A DNA stretch of 64,000 bases from Streptomyces sp. NBC_01231 (GTDB taxonomy: Bacteria; Actinomycetota; Actinomycetes; Streptomycetales; Streptomycetaceae), in the NCBI GenBank assembly GCA_035999765.1, contig CP108521.1, positions 6,882,001 to 6,946,000 on the forward strand, read 5' to 3'. The translations under genes were made by a program, and so were the position numbers. The notes under the pieces are model-generated. The model had not been told where the DNA came from. It saw nothing but the letters and a program-made list of their open reading frames with translations, and made no database searches. Within the stretch, counting starts at the first letter, position 1, and every line of letters starts with the position of its first letter. Shown here one piece after another: positions 55,313 through 63,285 of the stretch.

Positions 55313-55324
55313 CGGAATATTCCG
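55313..55324. promoter_or_regulatory. CGGAATATTCCG palindrome upstream of pyruvate kinase
   Basis: A perfect 12-bp palindrome centred about 34 bases upstream of the pyk start, where a -35 region or operator would be. The regulator is unknown. Confidence 0.45.
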
Positions 55325-55425
55325 TCTGGTGGAAGAACAGCGGAGAGAACAAATGGGCGGCTCTATGCTCAGGCGTGTTACTGCCGTGTATTGATCAGCC
55401 GGTCACGCGGCGGAGCCGCATATCG

Positions 55426-56631
55426 TTACTGCCCGACCAGTGCGTAGGTCTGTGTGGCGATCTCCAGTTCTTCGTCGGTCGGCACCACCGCGACGGCCAC
55501 CCGCGCGTGCCCGGGCGAGATCAGCCGCGGCTCGTCGCCGCGTACGGCGTTGAGCGCGCCGTCCACGGCCAGGCCCAGTCCCTCCAGGCCTTCCACCGCA
55601 GCTTCCCGCACCTCGCTCGCGTTCTCCCCGACTCCCGCTGTGAAGGCGACCGCATCCACGCGTCCGAGTACGGCGTAATAGGCGCCTATGTACTTCTTCA
55701 GCCGGTGAATGTAGATGTCGAAGGCCAGTCGGGCCTGTTCGTCACCCTCGTCGATCCGGCGGCGGATCTCCCGCATGTCGTTGTCCCCGCACAGACCGAT
55801 CAATCCGCTCTTCTTGTTGAGAAGAGTGTCGATCTCGTCCGTGGACATTCCGCCAACGCGCATCAAATGGAAGATGACGGCCGGGTCCATGTCTCCCGAT
55901 CGCGTACCCATCACCAGCCCTTCCAAAGGCGTCAGTCCCATGGAGGTTTCCACGCACACCCCGCCCCGGACCGCCGAGGCGGACGCCCCGTTGCCGAGGT
56001 GCAGCACGATCACGTTGACGTCCTCGGGCGCCCTGCCCAGCAGCTTCGCCGTCGCCCGGGACACGTACGCGTGGCTGGTCCCGTGGAAGCCGTAGCGCCG
56101 GATCCGGTGCTCGTCGGCGGTCTTCACGTCGATCGCGTACCGGGCGGCCGACTCCGGCATCGTGGTGTGGAAGGCGGTGTCGAAGACGGCGACCTGGGGG
56201 AGGTCGGGCCGCAGCGCCCGGGCGGTGCGGATGCCGGTGAGGTTGGCCGGGTTGTGCAGCGGGGCCACCGGGATCAGCCGCTCGATCTCGGCGAGCACGG
56301 CGTCGTCGACGACCGTCGGCGCGGTGAAGAGCTTCCCGCCGTGCACCACCCGGTGCCCGATCGCGGCCAGCTCCGGGGAGTCGAGCCCCAGCCCGTCCTT
56401 CGCGAGCTCTTCCGCGACCGCCTTCAGGGCCGCGTCGTGGTCGGCGATCGGCGCGGTCCACTCCCGGGACTCCCCGCCGCGGGCGAGGGGCGTGTGCTTG
56501 AGCCGGGAGGACTGCTCGCCGATGCGCTCGACGAGTCCCACGGCCAGCCGGCTGCTGTCCCGCATGTCGAGGAGCTGGTACTTCACCGACGAGGAGCCGG
56601 AGTTGAGGACGAGGACGCGGGTCGCGCTCAC
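55426..56631 (-). CDS. ackA: Acetate kinase
   Basis: This 401-residue ASKHA-fold enzyme interconverts acetyl phosphate plus ADP with acetate plus ATP. Signatures are VLVLNSGSSSVKYQLL, GHRVVHGG, FDTAFHTTMPE, RYGFHGTSHAYVS and FTAGVGENAS. The GTG start overlaps the pta stop (GTGA, 56628-56631), so the two enzymes are coupled. Confidence 0.96.
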   Translation of the reverse strand: MSATRVLVLNSGSSSVKYQLLDMRDSSRLAVGLVERIGEQSSRLKHTPLARGGESREWTAPIADHDAALKAVAEELAKDGLGLDSPELAAIGHRVVHGGKLFTAPTVVDDAVLAEIERLIPVAPLHNPANLTGIRTARALRPDLPQVAVFDTAFHTTMPESAARYAIDVKTADEHRIRRYGFHGTSHAYVSRATAKLLGRAPEDVNVIVLHLGNGASASAVRGGVCVETSMGLTPLEGLVMGTRSGDMDPAVIFHLMRVGGMSTDEIDTLLNKKSGLIGLCGDNDMREIRRRIDEGDEQARLAFDIYIHRLKKYIGAYYAVLGRVDAVAFTAGVGENASEVREAAVEGLEGLGLAVDGALNAVRGDEPRLISPGHARVAVAVVPTDEELEIATQTYALVGQ

Positions 56632-58730
56632 TGGTCGGTTGCCTTCTCGGTAGGGGACGCGGCGAGTGTCTGGGCCTGGATCGCGGTGATGGCGACCGTC
56701 GTGACGATGTCCTGGACGAGCGCGCCCCGGGACAGGTCGTTGACCGGCTTGCGCAGCCCCTGAAGCACCGGTCCGACGGCGATCGCGCGGGCCGACCGCT
56801 GCACGGCCTTGTAGGTGTTGTTGCCGGTGTTGAGGTCCGGGAAGATCAACACGCTGGCCTGACCGGCGACTTCGGAGCCCGGCAGCTTGGTCGCCGCGAC
56901 CGACGGCTCCACGGCGGCGTCGTACTGGATCGGCCCCTCGATCCTCAGGTCGGGCCGCCGTGAGCGCACCAGCTCGGTCGCCTCGCGCACCTTGTCGACG
57001 TCGGCGCCCGAGCCGGACGTACCCGTCGAGTACGACAGCATCGCGATCCGCGGGGCCACACCGAACTGCCCGGCGGTGGACGCCGACTGGACCGCGATGT
57101 CGGCCAGCTGCTCGGCGTTCGGGTCCGGGTTCACCGCGCAGTCGCCGTAGACGAGGACCTTGTCGGCAAGGCACATGAAGAATACGGAGGAGACGATGTC
57201 GGCGTCCGGCTTCGTCTTGATGATCTCGAAGGCCGGCCGGATGGTGGCCGCCGTGGAGTGCACCGAGCCCGACACCATGCCGTCGGCGAGGCCCTCCTGC
57301 ACCATCAGCGTGCCGAAGTAGTTCACGTCCGAGACGACGTCGTACGCCAGCTCCACCGTGACGCCCCTGTGGGCGCGCAGGGCCGCGTACTTCCCGGCGA
57401 AGGAGTCCCGCAGCTCGCTGGTGGCCGGGTCGATCAGCTGGGTGTCGCCCAGGTCGATGCCGAGGTCGGCGGCCTTCTTGCGGATCTGGTCGACCGGGCC
57501 GAGGAGGGTCAGGTCGCACACCCCGCGGCGCAGCAGCACCTCGGCCGCGTGCAGGACCCGCGGCTCGGTGCCCTCGGGCAGCACGACGCGACGCCGGTCC
57601 GAGCGGGCCTGCTCCAGGAGCTTGTGCTCGAACATCATCGGGGTGAGGCGGTCGCTGCTCGGCGCGGAGACGCGCCGGTTGAGGTCGGCGGTGTCCACGT
57701 ACCGCTCGAAGAGGCCGAGCGCGGTCTCCGCCTTGCGCGGGGTGGCCGCGTTCAGCTTCCCCTCCAGGGAGAAGAGCTCGGCGGCGGTGGGGAAGCTGGT
57801 GCCGGCCACCGAGAGGACCGGGGTGCCGGGGGCGAGGCGGGCGGCGAGGGTGAGGATGTCGTCGCCCGGCACCTCGTTCAGGGTGAGCAGGACGCCGGCT
57901 ATCGGCGGGGTGCCGGCGCTGTGCGCGGCCAGCGCACCGACGACCAGGTCGGCGCGGTCGCCCGGGGTGACGACCAGGCAGCCCGGCGTGAGGGCGCTGA
58001 GGAAGTTCGGCAGCATCGCCCCGCCGAAGACGAAGTCCAGCGCGTCCCGGGCGAGCCCGGAGTCGTCGCCGAGGACGACCCTGGCGCCGAGGGCGTGCGC
58101 GATCTGGGCGACGGTCGGCGCGGAGAGGGCGGGTTCGTCGGGCAGGACGTGGCAGGGCACCGGGAGCCGGGAGTCGAGCTGCTCGGCGATCTTGTCCCGG
58201 TCCTCCCGGGCGACCCGGTTGGTGACCATGGCGAGGACGTCGCAGCCGAGGCCGTCGTAGGCGCGGTAGGCGTTGTGGGTCTCGGCGAGCACCGACTCGG
58301 CGGTCTGGCCCCGGCCGCCGACCACCGGGATCACCGAGGCGCCGAACTCGTTCGCCAGCCGGGCGTTGAGCGACAGCTCGTCCGGGAACTGGGTGTCGGC
58401 GTAGTCGGTGCCGAGGACCAGGACGACGTCGTAGTCACGGGCGACCAGGTGGAAGCGGTCCACCAGGGTCGACACCAGCTCGTCGGCGCCGCGCTCGGCC
58501 TGGAGGGCGGACGCCTCGTGGTAGTCCATGCCGTAGACCGTGGCCGGGTCCTGGGCCAGCCGGTACCGGGCGCGCAACAGCTCGAAAAGACGGTCGGGGC
58601 CGTCGTGGACGAGGGGACGGAACACGCCCACCCGGTCGACCTGCCGGGTCAGGAGTTCCATGACCCCCAGCTCGACGACCTGGCGGCCGTCGCCGCGGTC
58701 GATGCCGGTCACGTACACGCTGCGGGTCAC
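56628..58730 (-). CDS. pta: Phosphate acetyltransferase (long form)
   Basis: This 700-residue enzyme makes acetyl phosphate from acetyl-CoA. It has an N-terminal BioD-like P-loop domain, a DRTGG domain (about 210-330) and a C-terminal PTA catalytic domain (about 370-700; VNPDPNAEQLADIA, SYSTGTSGSG, GPIQYDAAV). GTG 58730 has GGAG nine bases upstream; the frame is open to 59048 but runs into pfkA. Its leader holds an octamer repeat array. Confidence 0.95.
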   Translation of the reverse strand: MTRSVYVTGIDRGDGRQVVELGVMELLTRQVDRVGVFRPLVHDGPDRLFELLRARYRLAQDPATVYGMDYHEASALQAERGADELVSTLVDRFHLVARDYDVVLVLGTDYADTQFPDELSLNARLANEFGASVIPVVGGRGQTAESVLAETHNAYRAYDGLGCDVLAMVTNRVAREDRDKIAEQLDSRLPVPCHVLPDEPALSAPTVAQIAHALGARVVLGDDSGLARDALDFVFGGAMLPNFLSALTPGCLVVTPGDRADLVVGALAAHSAGTPPIAGVLLTLNEVPGDDILTLAARLAPGTPVLSVAGTSFPTAAELFSLEGKLNAATPRKAETALGLFERYVDTADLNRRVSAPSSDRLTPMMFEHKLLEQARSDRRRVVLPEGTEPRVLHAAEVLLRRGVCDLTLLGPVDQIRKKAADLGIDLGDTQLIDPATSELRDSFAGKYAALRAHRGVTVELAYDVVSDVNYFGTLMVQEGLADGMVSGSVHSTAATIRPAFEIIKTKPDADIVSSVFFMCLADKVLVYGDCAVNPDPNAEQLADIAVQSASTAGQFGVAPRIAMLSYSTGTSGSGADVDKVREATELVRSRRPDLRIEGPIQYDAAVEPSVAATKLPGSEVAGQASVLIFPDLNTGNNTYKAVQRSARAIAVGPVLQGLRKPVNDLSRGALVQDIVTTVAITAIQAQTLAASPTEKATDQ

Positions 58731-58760
58731 GCGCGCTCTCCGTTTCGTCGTCGTCTTGGT

Positions 58761-58808
58761 CGGCTCGAAGACTCGTGGGCTCGTGGTCTCGAGGTCTCGG
58801 GGTCTCAT
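58761..58808 (-). repeat. Six-unit degenerate octamer array in the pta leader
   Basis: Successive octamers on the plus strand are CGGCTCGA, AGACTCGT, GGGCTCGT, GGTCTCGA, GGTCTCGG and GGTCTCAT. A CTCG core recurs every eight bases (last unit CTCA). The array lies 31-78 bases upstream of the pta GTG. Confidence 0.7.
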
Positions 58809-58840
58809 AAAAATCGCCCACCGAGGTGAGCGGAACCCCC

Positions 58841-58907
58841 TTGACAATACCCCTGGCGATATATAGGGCACCCGTCGGCAGAGGCGGCGACGTCGCCCTA
58901 TAGGGCA
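58841..58907. promoter_or_regulatory. pfkA/pta divergent control region: TTGACA and GCCCTATAGGGC
   Basis: TTGACA (58841-58846) precedes TATATAG (58859-58865), a likely pfkA promoter although the spacing is short or off-consensus. GCCCTATAGGGC (58895-58906) is a perfect 12-bp palindrome; TATAGGGCA occurs at 58862-58870 and 58899-58907, 37 bases apart. These are likely operator sites between the start codons of pta and pfkA. Confidence 0.55.
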
Positions 58908-58962
58908 TGAAACAATCGGAACTGGCTCACCGGTATCAACAGCGAGCAGGAGACACAGCACG

Positions 58963-59988
58963 ATGCGCATCGGAGTGCTCACCGCAGGCGGCGACTGCCC
59001 CGGCCTGAACGCCGTGATCCGGTCGGTCGTGCACCGAGCGGTCGACAACTACGGCGACGAGGTCATCGGCTTCGAGGACGGGTACGCCGGCCTGCTCGAC
59101 GGCCACTACCGCACGCTCGACCTCGACGCCGTCAGCGGCATCCTGGCCCGCGGCGGCACCATCCTCGGCTCGTCCCGCCTGCAGCGCGACCGGCTGCGCG
59201 AGGCCTGCGAGAACGCGTACGACATCGCGCGCGACTTCGGCATCGACGCGCTGATCCCGATCGGCGGCGAGGGCACGCTGACGGCCGCGCGGATGCTGGC
59301 CGACGCGGGCCTGCCGGTCGTCGGCGTCCCGAAGACCATCGACAACGACATCTCCTCCACCGACCGCACCTTCGGCTTCGACACCGCGGTCGGTGTCGCC
59401 ACCGAGGCGATGGACCGCCTCAAGACCACCGCCGAGTCCCACCAGCGCGTGATGGTCGTCGAGGTCATGGGCCGGCACGCGGGCTGGATCGCCCTGGAGT
59501 CCGGCATGGCGGCCGGCGCCCACGGCATCTGCCTGCCCGAGCGGCCCTTCGACCCGGCGGACCTGGTCAAGATGGTCGAGGAGCGCTTCGCCCGCGGCAA
59601 GAAGTTCGCCGTCGTCTGCGTTGCCGAGGGCGCCCACCCCGCCGACGGCACCATGGACTACGGCAAGGGCGCGATCGACCAGTTCGGCCACGAGCGCTTC
59701 CAGGGCATCGGTACGGCCCTGGCGTACGAGCTGGAGCGCCGCCTCGGCAAGGAGGCCAAGCCGGTCATCCTCGGCCACGTCCAGCGCGGCGGCTCACCGA
59801 CCGCCTACGACCGCGTCCTCGCCACCCGCTTCGGCTGGCACGCGGTGGAGGCCGCACACCAGGGCGAGTTCGGCAGGATGACCGCCCTGCGCGGCACCGA
59901 CATCGTGATGGTGCCGCTCGCGGAGGCCGTGACCGAGCTGAAGACGGTCCCGAAGGACCGGATGGACGAGGCGGAGTCGGTCTTCTAG
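58963..59988 (+). CDS. pfkA: ATP-dependent 6-phosphofructokinase
   Basis: This 341-residue glycolytic enzyme makes fructose 1,6-bisphosphate. It has GGDCPGLNAVIR, GGEGT with G104 (Gly here indicates ATP rather than pyrophosphate use), PKTIDND with K124, and MGRHAGWIA. CAGGAGA precedes the ATG. Position fits the S. coelicolor pfkA2 copy (memory). Divergent from pta, it places upper glycolysis beside acetate formation and pyruvate kinase. Confidence 0.95.
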   Translation: MRIGVLTAGGDCPGLNAVIRSVVHRAVDNYGDEVIGFEDGYAGLLDGHYRTLDLDAVSGILARGGTILGSSRLQRDRLREACENAYDIARDFGIDALIPIGGEGTLTAARMLADAGLPVVGVPKTIDNDISSTDRTFGFDTAVGVATEAMDRLKTTAESHQRVMVVEVMGRHAGWIALESGMAAGAHGICLPERPFDPADLVKMVEERFARGKKFAVVCVAEGAHPADGTMDYGKGAIDQFGHERFQGIGTALAYELERRLGKEAKPVILGHVQRGGSPTAYDRVLATRFGWHAVEAAHQGEFGRMTALRGTDIVMVPLAEAVTELKTVPKDRMDEAESVF

Positions 59989-60030
59989 GCCCGCCTTCAG
60001 CTGGTCTTCCGGACCGGCCCTCCGGAGCTG

Positions 60031-60744
60031 CTAGCCGGTGTTGTCCTGGACCGTGGTCCAGAAGTGGTCGACCACCCGGTCCAGGAAGTCCTGCCCGGTG
60101 TCACCGGCGTCGCTGCCGCCGCCCCAGCCGAGCGTGGAGACCGTCTGCCCCTGGTACTGCCGGTGCAGCTTCCTGAGGCTGTCCTCCAGGAGCCGCCGGC
60201 CCAGCGGCACGATCTTCGCGACCGGACGGACGTACGCCTGCCACCGGGTCGTCATGGCGTCGCGCAGCAGCCCGGCCAGCTTCGGCTCGCGGCCCGTGAC
60301 GGTCACGAAGTCGGGCAGCGAGAGGTCCAGCAGGTCGGCCAGCGCGGACGACTGCCGGCCGGTGCCGCGCCATTCGTCGTGCTCCTCCATGCCGAGATAC
60401 GCGAGGAGTTCGAGCCCGACGGCACGCGCCACGTCCTCGGGCGCGAACCCGCGGGAGAGCCGGTGCTCGCGCAGGGTGCGCGGTCGGCCCACGAGCTCAC
60501 CGGGGGAGCACCACAACACCCCTGAGAGTCCGATGAGTTCGGGGTGGGAGGGAGAGGCGATCCCGCGCTCCCAGGCGATCACGAGGTCGGGGGTCACATA
60601 GGGGAGCCCGTACGAGACACGCATGCCGTAGGCGACATGTTCGGGCCCCATTCCGAGAGCGGTCCGGAGTCTGCGGGCAGCGGGAGCGTCGAACAGGGGA
60701 GGCGGCGGTGGGCTGGGCGGATTCGGCTGTGGGGGTCGGCGCAC
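60031..60744 (-). CDS. XRE-like helix-turn-helix protein
   Basis: This protein of about 237 residues has a Pro-rich N-terminus, an HTH-like segment (ALGMGPEHVAYGMRVSYGLPYVTPDLVIAWERG) and a second helical domain, with a Gly/Asp-rich C-terminus. GTG 60744 is chosen; TTG 60753 is the alternative. TAGCTT lies seven bases before the GTG, so a leaderless transcript is possible. The target is unknown. It converges on pfkA. Confidence 0.75.
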   Translation of the reverse strand: MRRPPQPNPPSPPPPPLFDAPAARRLRTALGMGPEHVAYGMRVSYGLPYVTPDLVIAWERGIASPSHPELIGLSGVLWCSPGELVGRPRTLREHRLSRGFAPEDVARAVGLELLAYLGMEEHDEWRGTGRQSSALADLLDLSLPDFVTVTGREPKLAGLLRDAMTTRWQAYVRPVAKIVPLGRRLLEDSLRKLHRQYQGQTVSTLGWGGGSDAGDTGQDFLDRVVDHFWTTVQDNTG

Positions 60745-60930
60745 GGGCCACAAGCTAGGGGCGCGGACGGGCGGTGACTACGGTCAGTTCGGCCAGGATC
60801 ACAGATTGTAGGAACATACGGTTTCGGCCGTGGGTTCGAGTGGCTGAAGATCGTCTGTCGCCGGGCCCGTGGCTGGTAGGGAGGGCCGCGGAGGGCGCCC
60901 GGACGGGTGCCCGGAAGGAGCGTGGCTTTC

Positions 60931-61380
60931 GTGCACGAGGCAAATGGCAAGGTAGAGGGGCATATTCGCGAGCGGCTGGAGGCGCCGAACTTCTGGCACC
61001 TCGCGACGGTCGGCGCCGACGGGGCACCGCAGATCTCGCCCATGTGGGCGGACATCGAAGGTGAGTACGTCATGGTCAACACGGCGATCGGCCGTGTGAA
61101 GGAGGAGAACCTGCGGCGCAATCCGAACGTTTCCCTCTCCCACCACGACCCCGACAACCCCTACGACCGCGTGGAGATCCGGGGCCGGGTCGTCCGTTTC
61201 GTCGAGGGCGAGGAGGCGGAACGCTCCATGGACCGCCTCACCCAGAAGTACATCGGCGAGGAGCGGTACCCGTGGCTGCTCCCGGGGGAGCGACGGGTGA
61301 TGCTGCTGATCGAGCCGGTGCGGGTGCGCCGGGTGGTGGGGGTGGAGCCGTTCCGGCCCGGAGTGCTGCCGGAGGCGTGA
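60931..61380 (+). CDS. PPOX-fold flavin/F420-dependent oxidoreductase
   Basis: This 149-residue split-barrel protein of the pyridoxamine 5'-phosphate oxidase superfamily has FWHLATVGADGAPQISPMWADIEGEYVMVNTAIGR and RVEIRGRVVRF. Such small members often bind F420 or FMN; the substrate is unknown. GTG 60931 has AAGGAG ten bases upstream; GTG 60907 is the alternative. The gene end is tandemly duplicated. Confidence 0.85.
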   Translation: MHEANGKVEGHIRERLEAPNFWHLATVGADGAPQISPMWADIEGEYVMVNTAIGRVKEENLRRNPNVSLSHHDPDNPYDRVEIRGRVVRFVEGEEAERSMDRLTQKYIGEERYPWLLPGERRVMLLIEPVRVRRVVGVEPFRPGVLPEA

Positions 61381-61400
61381 CGTGTTGCCGGAGGCGTGAC
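61363..61400. repeat. 19-bp tandem duplication across a stop codon
   Basis: Two adjacent 19-base units (61363-61381 and 61382-61400) differ at one position. Each contains CCGGAGGCGTGA; the TGA in the first ends the PPOX gene. It looks like recent slippage. Confidence 0.75.
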
Positions 61401-61488
61401 GTGCGCGCAGGGCTCACCCCCTGCCGCGCCGCTTCCCGCCCCGCTGCCACCTGTCGCGCTGCCCCGGCCGTGCTGCCGACTGCCGGGC

Positions 61489-62328
61489 TCACCCCTTGAC
61501 CGCGCCGCCCAGTGCGAAGCCTCCTCCCAGTCGGCGGGCGATCAGGACGTAGAGAAGGATCACCGGCGTCGAGTAGACGACGGAGAACGCGGCGAGTTGG
61601 CCGTACGCCACCATTCCGCGGTTTCCGAAGAACTCGTTGATGCTCACGGAGGCCGGCATCTGATCCGGCGTCAGCAGGAGCATGAACGGGACGAAAAAGT
61701 TCCCCCACATCATGACGAAGGAGAACACCGTCACGACGGAGACTCCCGGCCCCATGAGCGGGAGCACGATCCGGACGAGCGACTGGAGCGAGGACGCGCC
61801 GTCCGTCCAGGCCGCTTCCTCCAGCTCCTTCGGCACGCCGTCCATGAAGTTCTTCATCAGCCAGATGGCGAACGGGAGTTGGGAGGCGGCGAAGAAGAAG
61901 ATCGTGCCCTGCATGGTGTCGATCAGGTCCACCTGGACGAACAGCGCGTACACCGGAACCATGATCGCCGTGATCGGCAGGCTGGTCGCGAAGAGGATGG
62001 TGAGCAGGAACGGGCGGTTCAGACGGGACCTGAAGCGGGACAGGGGGTACGCCGCGAGCGCCGCGCACACCACCGTCAGCCCGGTCGCGCCCCCGCACAG
62101 GATCAGGCTGTTCAGCAGCGGGGTGAAGGTGATGTCGGACGTCAGGATCGCGTCGAAGTTGCCCAGGGTGAGGCCGTCGGGGGCTTTCACTCCGAGGCCG
62201 GCGTGCGAATCCAGGGACGACAGGACCACCCAGGCCAGCGGCAGCGCGAAGGCGGCGGCGAAGGCGAGCAGTCCCGCGTCGGCGGCGAGCCGGCGGCTGC
62301 GGCGGCGGGAGGAGAGCGTGAGTGCCAT
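61489..62328 (-). CDS. Carbohydrate ABC importer permease, MalG type
   Basis: This 279-residue permease has six membrane helices and the EAA loop KELEEAAWTDGASSLQSLVRIVLPLM that contacts the ATPase. It follows the MalF-type permease by six bases. No ATPase gene is visible nearby; in Streptomyces MsiK often serves such importers. The sugar is unknown. Confidence 0.9.
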   Translation of the reverse strand: MALTLSSRRRSRRLAADAGLLAFAAAFALPLAWVVLSSLDSHAGLGVKAPDGLTLGNFDAILTSDITFTPLLNSLILCGGATGLTVVCAALAAYPLSRFRSRLNRPFLLTILFATSLPITAIMVPVYALFVQVDLIDTMQGTIFFFAASQLPFAIWLMKNFMDGVPKELEEAAWTDGASSLQSLVRIVLPLMGPGVSVVTVFSFVMMWGNFFVPFMLLLTPDQMPASVSINEFFGNRGMVAYGQLAAFSVVYSTPVILLYVLIARRLGGGFALGGAVKG

Positions 62329-62334
62329 GTGTCG

Positions 62335-63285
62335 TCAGACCTCCGTCCGCAGCAGGCGCAGGTAGATGAGCGAGAACAGGGAACCGACCAGGAGCAACAG
62401 CAACGCCACCGCCGTTCCGTAGCCGATCATGCTGTTCTGGAAGGCCTGTTCGTACATGAAGAGGGGGAGCGTCTGGCTCTTGTCGCCGGGGCCGCCCCTG
62501 GTCATCACCCAGATGAGCCCGAAGACGGACAGGGTCTGGAGGGTGTTCAGCATCAGGTTCGTCCCGATGGAACGGCGGATCATCGGGAGCGTGATGTGCC
62601 ACATCCGGCGCCAGCCGCCGGCCCCGTCGACCTCGGCCGCCTCGGTGACCTCCTGGGGGATCTCGTTCAGGGCCGCCGAGTAGACCAGCATCGAGAAGGC
62701 CGTCCCCCGCCACACGTTCGCGAAGGACACCGCGAGGATCGGAAGCGTGAACAGCCAGTTCTGGGACGGGAGATGGAGCCAGTCCAGGATGGCGTTCAGA
62801 GTGCCCTCGCGGCGGAAGAAGGCGTAGAGGAGAAAACCGGCGACCACCTCCGGCAACACCCACGCCGTGATCACGATCCCGCCGGTCAGCGTGCGGACCG
62901 GTTTCGAGGCCCGCCGCATGAGGGAGGCGAGCGCCAGCCCGAGCGTGTTCTGCCCGATGAGGGACGAGATCACGGTGAACACCAGCGTCAGCCATACGGC
63001 GTTGAGGAACTCCTCGTCCTGGAACGCCGTACGGAAGTTCTCCAGGCCGACGAACGACGACTCGGCCTGGCCGGTGAGCTGGAGGTCGGTGAAGGCGATC
63101 CAGACGCAGTAGACGATCGGGCCCGCGAGAAAAAGGAGCAGCAGGACCAGGGCGGGGGAGACGGGGAGGGCACGGACGAGGGAGCGGCGCAGGGGGACGC
63201 CCGGGGCATCGGGCGGCGAAGGGGGCGGGCCCGAGGGCGACTTCGCCGCCCCCGGGCCCGTCGCCTGAGGTGCGGCGGTGGTCAC
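62335..63285 (-). CDS. Carbohydrate ABC importer permease, MalF type
   Basis: This 316-residue permease has a Pro/Gly-rich N-terminus, six helices and the EAA loop QEVTEAAEVDGAGGWRRMWHITLPMI. The GTG start overlaps the binding-protein stop (GTGA, 63282-63285). It forms a transport channel with the MalG-type partner. Confidence 0.9.
   Translation of the reverse strand: MTTAAPQATGPGAAKSPSGPPPSPPDAPGVPLRRSLVRALPVSPALVLLLLFLAGPIVYCVWIAFTDLQLTGQAESSFVGLENFRTAFQDEEFLNAVWLTLVFTVISSLIGQNTLGLALASLMRRASKPVRTLTGGIVITAWVLPEVVAGFLLYAFFRREGTLNAILDWLHLPSQNWLFTLPILAVSFANVWRGTAFSMLVYSAALNEIPQEVTEAAEVDGAGGWRRMWHITLPMIRRSIGTNLMLNTLQTLSVFGLIWVMTRGGPGDKSQTLPLFMYEQAFQNSMIGYGTAVALLLLLVGSLFSLIYLRLLRTEV

Noticed and set aside
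55640..55700. Possible TTA (bldA) codon in ackA
   Set aside because: The TTA there spans two codons (TAT TAC) and is not in frame.
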